From NCBI GenBank assembly GCA_021464245.1, contig JADCRB010000028.1, forward strand, positions 5,871,067 to 5,935,066: a stretch of DNA of 64,000 bases. The letters are read 5' to 3'. This stretch comes from Carallia brachiata (taxonomy: Eukaryota > Streptophyta > Magnoliopsida > Malpighiales > Rhizophoraceae). A program made the position numbers and the translations under genes. Shown one piece after another: positions 59,655 through 64,000 of this stretch; position 1 is the first letter of the stretch; each line of letters begins with the position of its first letter. The notes beneath the pieces were generated by a model. The model was not told where the DNA came from, did no database searches, and saw nothing but the letters and a program-made list of their open reading frames with translations.

Positions 59655-61763
59655 ATGTCAAAGCTGCTGAATTTAGATGGATTGAGGCGGCGGTGGGGGC
59701 GGTGGGGATGGTGGCCGTCGCGGCGGCGGTGGTCGGTGCAAGTGCTATTGCTACTAGCGCTGCAACTCGTAGCAAATGATGCGCAACAAACCTATGTAAA
59801 CAACCGTCAGTTGGCCTGCTACGACACGACCTTCGATAACATAACGAGAGGTTATCAGTGCAACTCATCGTCGCCGTCGCGGTCCTCGTCGTCATGCCAG
59901 TCTTATCTGACCTTCCGATCAGCCGATCCCTATAACTCCGCAGCCGTCATCGGCTACTTGCTTGGCGCCGAACAGTCGGCTCCTCTCATCGCCTCCATTA
60001 ACAACATCTCATCCGACACCTCCTCCATTCCTACCGACACCCAGGTGATTGTTCCCGTCAATTGCTCATGTACCGGCGCCGGCGGCGGCAGCGGCGGTCA
60101 ATTCTACCAGCATAACGCCAGCTACACGCTGAAGACCAAACAGGAGACTTACTTCACGGTTGCCAACAACACTTACCAGGGCCTCACGACTTGCCAGGCC
60201 TTGATGTTTCAGAACCCTTACGACTATGCCAATCTGACGGTAGGCCTGCGTCTGGTGGTTCCTCTCCGGTGTGCTTGTCCGTCTTCAAACCAGACCGCCA
60301 TGGGATTCAAGTACCTGCTCACTTACATGGTCACCTGGGGCGACTCCATTTCTTCCATTGCTCAGTTGTTCGGCGCTGACGAACAAGCAGTCTTGGACGC
60401 CAACCGTCTCTCCGCCGACGCCATTATTTACCCGTTCACTCCAATCCTAGTTCCTTTGACTACCGAGCCCACCGCCATCAAGATTCAACCATCCGCGGCG
60501 TCTCCGCCTCCACAGTCTGCTCCAATCATACCTGTTGGTGATGGTTCCGGAAGTGGTGGGCCTAAAAAAAAGAAATGGGTGATCTATGTGGGCGTTGCAA
60601 TTGGAATTGCTCTCTTCCTCTTCTTTATTGCTGTTATGTTGACTTTGTTTTGGTACCGCAAATCTCGCAATGCCAAGCCTGCCGTATCCACTCCTACAGC
60701 GTCAAAGATGCCGGGGTCTACTGGTTATGAGGCAAGCTCGGAAATGAATACCAAGTCATGGTCTCTTTCTTCCTATGGCGTCCGAAATGCCGTCGAGTCC
60801 TTAACTATGTACAAGTTCGAGGACTTGCAAATTGCCACTGATTACTTCAGCCAAGCCAACAAAATCAAGGGGGTTGTTTACAAGGGATCCTTCAAGGGTG
60901 ATGCTGCTGCTGTTAAGATCATGAAGGGGGATGTCTCCGTCACGGAGATTAACATCTTGAAGATGATCAACCACTCCAATATCATTAGACTTTCCGGATT
61001 TTGCTTACACGACGGTAATACTTACCTTGTTTATGAGTATGCAGAGAATGGTTCCCTCGGCGATTGCCTTCGTTCTCAACTTGCCAAGGGCGACAGAGGT
61101 GCTGGTGCTGCTGCTGCTTTTTTTCTCAATTGGAAACAGAGAGTTCAGATTGCCTACGATGTGGCTGATGCTCTCAATTATCTCCACAACTATACCAATC
61201 CTCCGTATATTCACAAGAACTTGAAGAGCAGTAACATTCTCTTGGATGCCAACCTGAGAGCCAAGATTGCCAACTTTGCCTTGGCAAGAGCATTGGAAGA
61301 GGAGGGGAGTGACGGTGGTCTGCAAATGACGAGGCATGTGGTCGGTACTCAGGGTTACATGCCACCTGAGTACGTTGAGAATGGTGTGATCACTCCCAAA
61401 TTCGACGTTTTCGCATTTGGGGTTGTGATGCTGGAGCTCTTATCAGGACAGGAAGCTGTTGTTGCAGACAACAAGAATGCTGGAGAAGATTTATTGTATC
61501 GTTCGATAAGCCCGGTGCTTGAGGGTGACAATGTGAGAGAGAAACTTCGAGGCTTCATGGATCCTAATCTGAGTGATGAGTACCCTTTGGATTTAGCTTA
61601 CTCCTTAGCTCAACTGGCTAAAACTTGTGTTGCTTCTGATCTTAATGCTCGACCTTCCATTCCTCAAGTTTTCATGACTATATCCAAGATCCTTTCCTCT
61701 TCATTGGACTGGGATCCATCTGATGAGCTTGACCGTTCTACGTCTGTGACCCGTGGCCGATGA
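59655..61763 (+). CDS. LYK5: LysM receptor-like pseudokinase, LYK5 type
   Basis: 702 aa, intronless, start ATG at 59655. A basic N-terminus (1-26) precedes a signal peptide core (27-42) ending near NDAQQ. The ectodomain has three LysM regions (about 82-135, 165-203, 222-268) separated by CxC motifs (C137/C139 and C206/C208). A transmembrane helix lies at about 308-334, followed by a basic stop-transfer. The kinase fold (about 385-690) keeps K421 (AAVK) but has no Gly-rich loop (NKIKGVVYKG). It has HKN (520-522) in place of HRD and ANF (539-541) in place of DFG, so it should be catalytically dead. In Arabidopsis, LYK5 binds chitin and signals through CERK1 at the plasma membrane. It is convergent with the METTL-type gene. 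Confidence 0.94.
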   Translation: MSKLLNLDGLRRRWGRWGWWPSRRRWSVQVLLLLALQLVANDAQQTYVNNRQLACYDTTFDNITRGYQCNSSSPSRSSSSCQSYLTFRSADPYNSAAVIGYLLGAEQSAPLIASINNISSDTSSIPTDTQVIVPVNCSCTGAGGGSGGQFYQHNASYTLKTKQETYFTVANNTYQGLTTCQALMFQNPYDYANLTVGLRLVVPLRCACPSSNQTAMGFKYLLTYMVTWGDSISSIAQLFGADEQAVLDANRLSADAIIYPFTPILVPLTTEPTAIKIQPSAASPPPQSAPIIPVGDGSGSGGPKKKKWVIYVGVAIGIALFLFFIAVMLTLFWYRKSRNAKPAVSTPTASKMPGSTGYEASSEMNTKSWSLSSYGVRNAVESLTMYKFEDLQIATDYFSQANKIKGVVYKGSFKGDAAAVKIMKGDVSVTEINILKMINHSNIIRLSGFCLHDGNTYLVYEYAENGSLGDCLRSQLAKGDRGAGAAAAFFLNWKQRVQIAYDVADALNYLHNYTNPPYIHKNLKSSNILLDANLRAKIANFALARALEEEGSDGGLQMTRHVVGTQGYMPPEYVENGVITPKFDVFAFGVVMLELLSGQEAVVADNKNAGEDLLYRSISPVLEGDNVREKLRGFMDPNLSDEYPLDLAYSLAQLAKTCVASDLNARPSIPQVFMTISKILSSSLDWDPSDELDRSTSVTRGR

Positions 61764-62615
61764 GGAAGGAGAGCCCTTCTTTCCATGCTTCTGGATATCC
61801 CTGTCCCAATTTCATAGCCGATGCTGCTGATGAATGCACGGCCTGCAATATCTAAATTCTCTATAATAATGAAAGCCTCTACTCTCTCTATTGTCTCTTT
61901 ATATCTCCCATGTATCAATTGTCGGACTATGTTAACGCTTTAAAGCTGAAGTTTGTTGTTCTTTAGTTCTCCTGCATTCTTTGCAGATGTGCCTTCAACA
62001 TCTGAATTCCCTAGCATCCGATTCAAAATAAGATGAGTTTAGAAATTTCACCGTTCATATAATGAAGCTCTTACGTTGAGGATACTTTAAGGCCGGTTCG
62101 CCTCGTTCATCTGATTGATGTTTATTTGAGGGAATTTGGCATGGCTATGAGATTAATCCGTTGAACCATCCAGCGTGCAACCTAGTGAAATTTAAGGGTA
62201 GAAAAATGACTGATAAACTTGAGCCTAATCTTGGTACAACAGCATTTCATCCTGGTTGTCTGTATAATCTATACAAAGAAAACAAATTCAACAAAATTTA
62301 AGGTGCAACAAGAGAAGACTGAGCAATCAAACAATAATCAAGCACTTCTTTCCAATTAATCTCAAGATCCCAGCCACTCCAATCATTTTGGCACCAACCA
62401 CAAGACGAATCAGAGATCCAAAAGGGCTTGTGGCTTCACTTTCGTCCCTCAAACAATCAAATGGAGCACAAAAATCTCAGGAAGACATCATTAATCTGAT
62501 TAGGATTCCATTAGCCTCCCCCAGTAAGTGAACAACTTGTCAAGCAATATTGCTATGCAACAGGTAAGTATCCTCTGTTGAAAATGACCTCAACAGAAGC
62601 ATCTAGGCTGCCCAT
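61764..62615. other. Convergent intergenic region
   Basis: Contains the 3' untranslated regions of the LysM kinase (+) and the METTL-type gene (-). No other gene recognised. Confidence 0.6.
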
Positions 62616-64000
62616 TTATGTGGGATTTGGCTTCTGGAACTTCCCGTGAACCCATACCCTTAGCATGCTTTTCCTTTTTCGGCGATTTGTCGACTTGATG
62701 CAGCAATACTCCAGCTCAAGCTGCAGTTACACAGTCAAACCAATGCAGTAGTAAAACAAAAATCTTGTTATGGAACATAATGTCCCAACAACACCTTCTA
62801 ATTTAGAGTTTCCCTACAAATGATGACCATAAATTGATAGGCAACAAAGATATTATATAAGGGCATTCTGGTGCACAAGGCTTCTCACACTATGAGATTT
62901 GAGGAAGGGTTCGATAAGCAAATTAAGACAAAAAACAATAGTCCTTATGTCAATGACCATAAAAAATTCTTTTATGATGCAGACATTTAGCACCAAAATA
63001 TTTAGCAAGCCAAAAGAAGAGTCAACACCTCAATGAAGCCTGCAGCAACAAAGAGATCTCTGACCGTATCCAAACAAAAGAAATAAGAACGAGTTCCATC
63101 TGATCGCATGTATTCTCGAAAGCCCACTCTTTGCCCCAACTCAAACCGCAACATGGTCATGTCATATAGCCCTAGGGTAAATCAAGCTGACCATTTATCA
63201 GTACAACTGAGACATCTTCATAGCCACGCAGTGAGCAGATGAAAGGAGGAAATTCGGGATACAGGTTTCTCTGTTGATTACAAAGATTCTTTATTGTGTA
63301 CCCAAAATTAGATTAAACGGTGCATAAGTTCGTTGATGAGACCCCACACCAAAAGAAAAAAAAAACAGATTTGTCATCCAGCCAGTACTAGCGGTTAATT
63401 TATTACCGTAGTCCCTAAATAAGAGCAAGCCTCCTGGCTTCAAGACAGAAAAGCACTCCAAAATGGCTTTCGGCATTCTTTTCAATGGCACTGCTGACAA
63501 TGTGAATATCTGGCATAGCAAAATAAAAGAAGCAAAAATATACTTCAGCGTATGACAATTGCTCACAGCGGACAATAAGTATTAAAGATTTGATGAGTAA
63601 AAAAGCGACCCTTTCTAACAAGTACATTTTGATTTTGCTCTCTTGCTCAATTCCTATATCAAGGAACACATTCTTTTCATTAACAGAATGTCAGGTGGAC
63701 CAGCATAGGCTCAAAACCATTTCACTCCCCGTAAAAGGTGCCACTGTCTCTTACACAGAATCAGCGGCTTCCTATGCTAGATCAGATTATTGATAGAAGT
63801 GTATGAAATTTATATAATATACTATGCACTAATATATCCTCTAATTCTCCAAGCCACACCCGGATGCCACATCAATGTACATATGAAGTTCATATAACCA
63901 AAAGAAAGGACATACCAAGGTAACAAAATTGACTCCGCCAACATAACAACCGTCTTCTTTTGATGATCTCAGACTGTCTCCATCTGCAGCACCACAGTCC
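62616..64000 (-). CDS. METTL2/6/8-type tRNA m3C methyltransferase (3' half; runs off the window)
   Basis: Four minus-strand exons with consistent phase: 63916 to beyond 64000 (GGVNFVTL), 63407-63509 (IFTLSAVPLKRMPKAILECF, PGGLLLFRDYG), 63029-63171 (LYDMTMLRFE, MRSDGTRSYFF, AAGFIE) and 62616-62720 (LELEYCCIKS, VWVHGKFQKP, stop). GG-x-DFVTLIFTLSA and the RDYGLYDMTMLRF motif define the METTL2/6/8 (yeast TRM140) family, which makes 3-methylcytidine at position 32 of certain tRNAs in the cytosol using S-adenosylmethionine. The SAM-binding N-terminal half lies outside the window. No lesion is seen. A diverged pseudogene copy lies at 50925-57538. Confidence 0.88.

Noticed and set aside
59377..59895. 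172-aa minus-strand frame
   Set aside because: Antisense to the leader and start of the LysM kinase gene; composition is low-complexity Thr/Ala.
61005..61558. Minus-strand frames within the kinase domain
   Set aside because: Antisense shadows of the LYK5-type coding region.
1..64000. CRISPR arrays, operons, riboswitches, prokaryotic origins
   Set aside because: The window is plant nuclear DNA; no regularly spaced repeats or such features were seen.

Overview
This is nuclear DNA of a flowering plant, most likely a eudicot. It is AT-rich, its genes are split by GT-AG introns, and the families present are plant ones: a LysM receptor kinase, an AT-hook/PPC protein, plant-type 2-oxoglutarate dioxygenases and Ty1/copia elements. 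I do not name a species. No tRNA, rRNA, CRISPR array or prokaryotic feature was recognised.

1.3-31.5 kb is a tandem array of a 2-oxoglutarate/Fe(II)-dependent dioxygenase gene (ACC-oxidase-homolog class), all on the minus strand with three exons and identical intron positions. Four units can be seen. Gene copy 1 (3599-4902) is a pseudogene. Copies 2 (11710-13049) and 3 (21898-23223) are intact, each encoding 379 aa. Copy 4 (29103-30438) carries four single-base deletions. A truncated exon 1 (17305-17521), three short exon-1 relics and duplicated spacers fill the rest. Because the units are homologous, transposon insertions can be read against empty sites in sister units: a TRIM, an hAT-like element, foldback MITEs and two SINEs. 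A copia gag-protease fragment was duplicated along with the array.

32.1-37.4 kb holds a cyclophilin pseudogene that still has a TATA box and leader intron, then a five-exon gene of unknown function with a premature stop and a frameshift. 37.4-50.9 kb is mostly intergenic, with one clear intact gene, a clade-A AT-hook nuclear-localized protein (AHL23-like, 42237-43085). 50.9-57.5 kb is a nested structure: a pseudogene of a METTL-type tRNA methyltransferase contains a SINE and a 5.3-kb copia element, whose 3' LTR contains a foldback MITE. 59.65-61.76 kb is an intact intronless LYK5-like LysM receptor pseudokinase. It converges on the 3' half of the apparently intact METTL-type gene (62616 to beyond the window end).

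The genes do not form a shared pathway. The dioxygenase array is probably specialised metabolism, LYK5 is chitin perception, AHL is chromatin-level transcription control and METTL is tRNA modification. The main interest is structural: tandem gene birth and decay, dated by nested transposon insertions.
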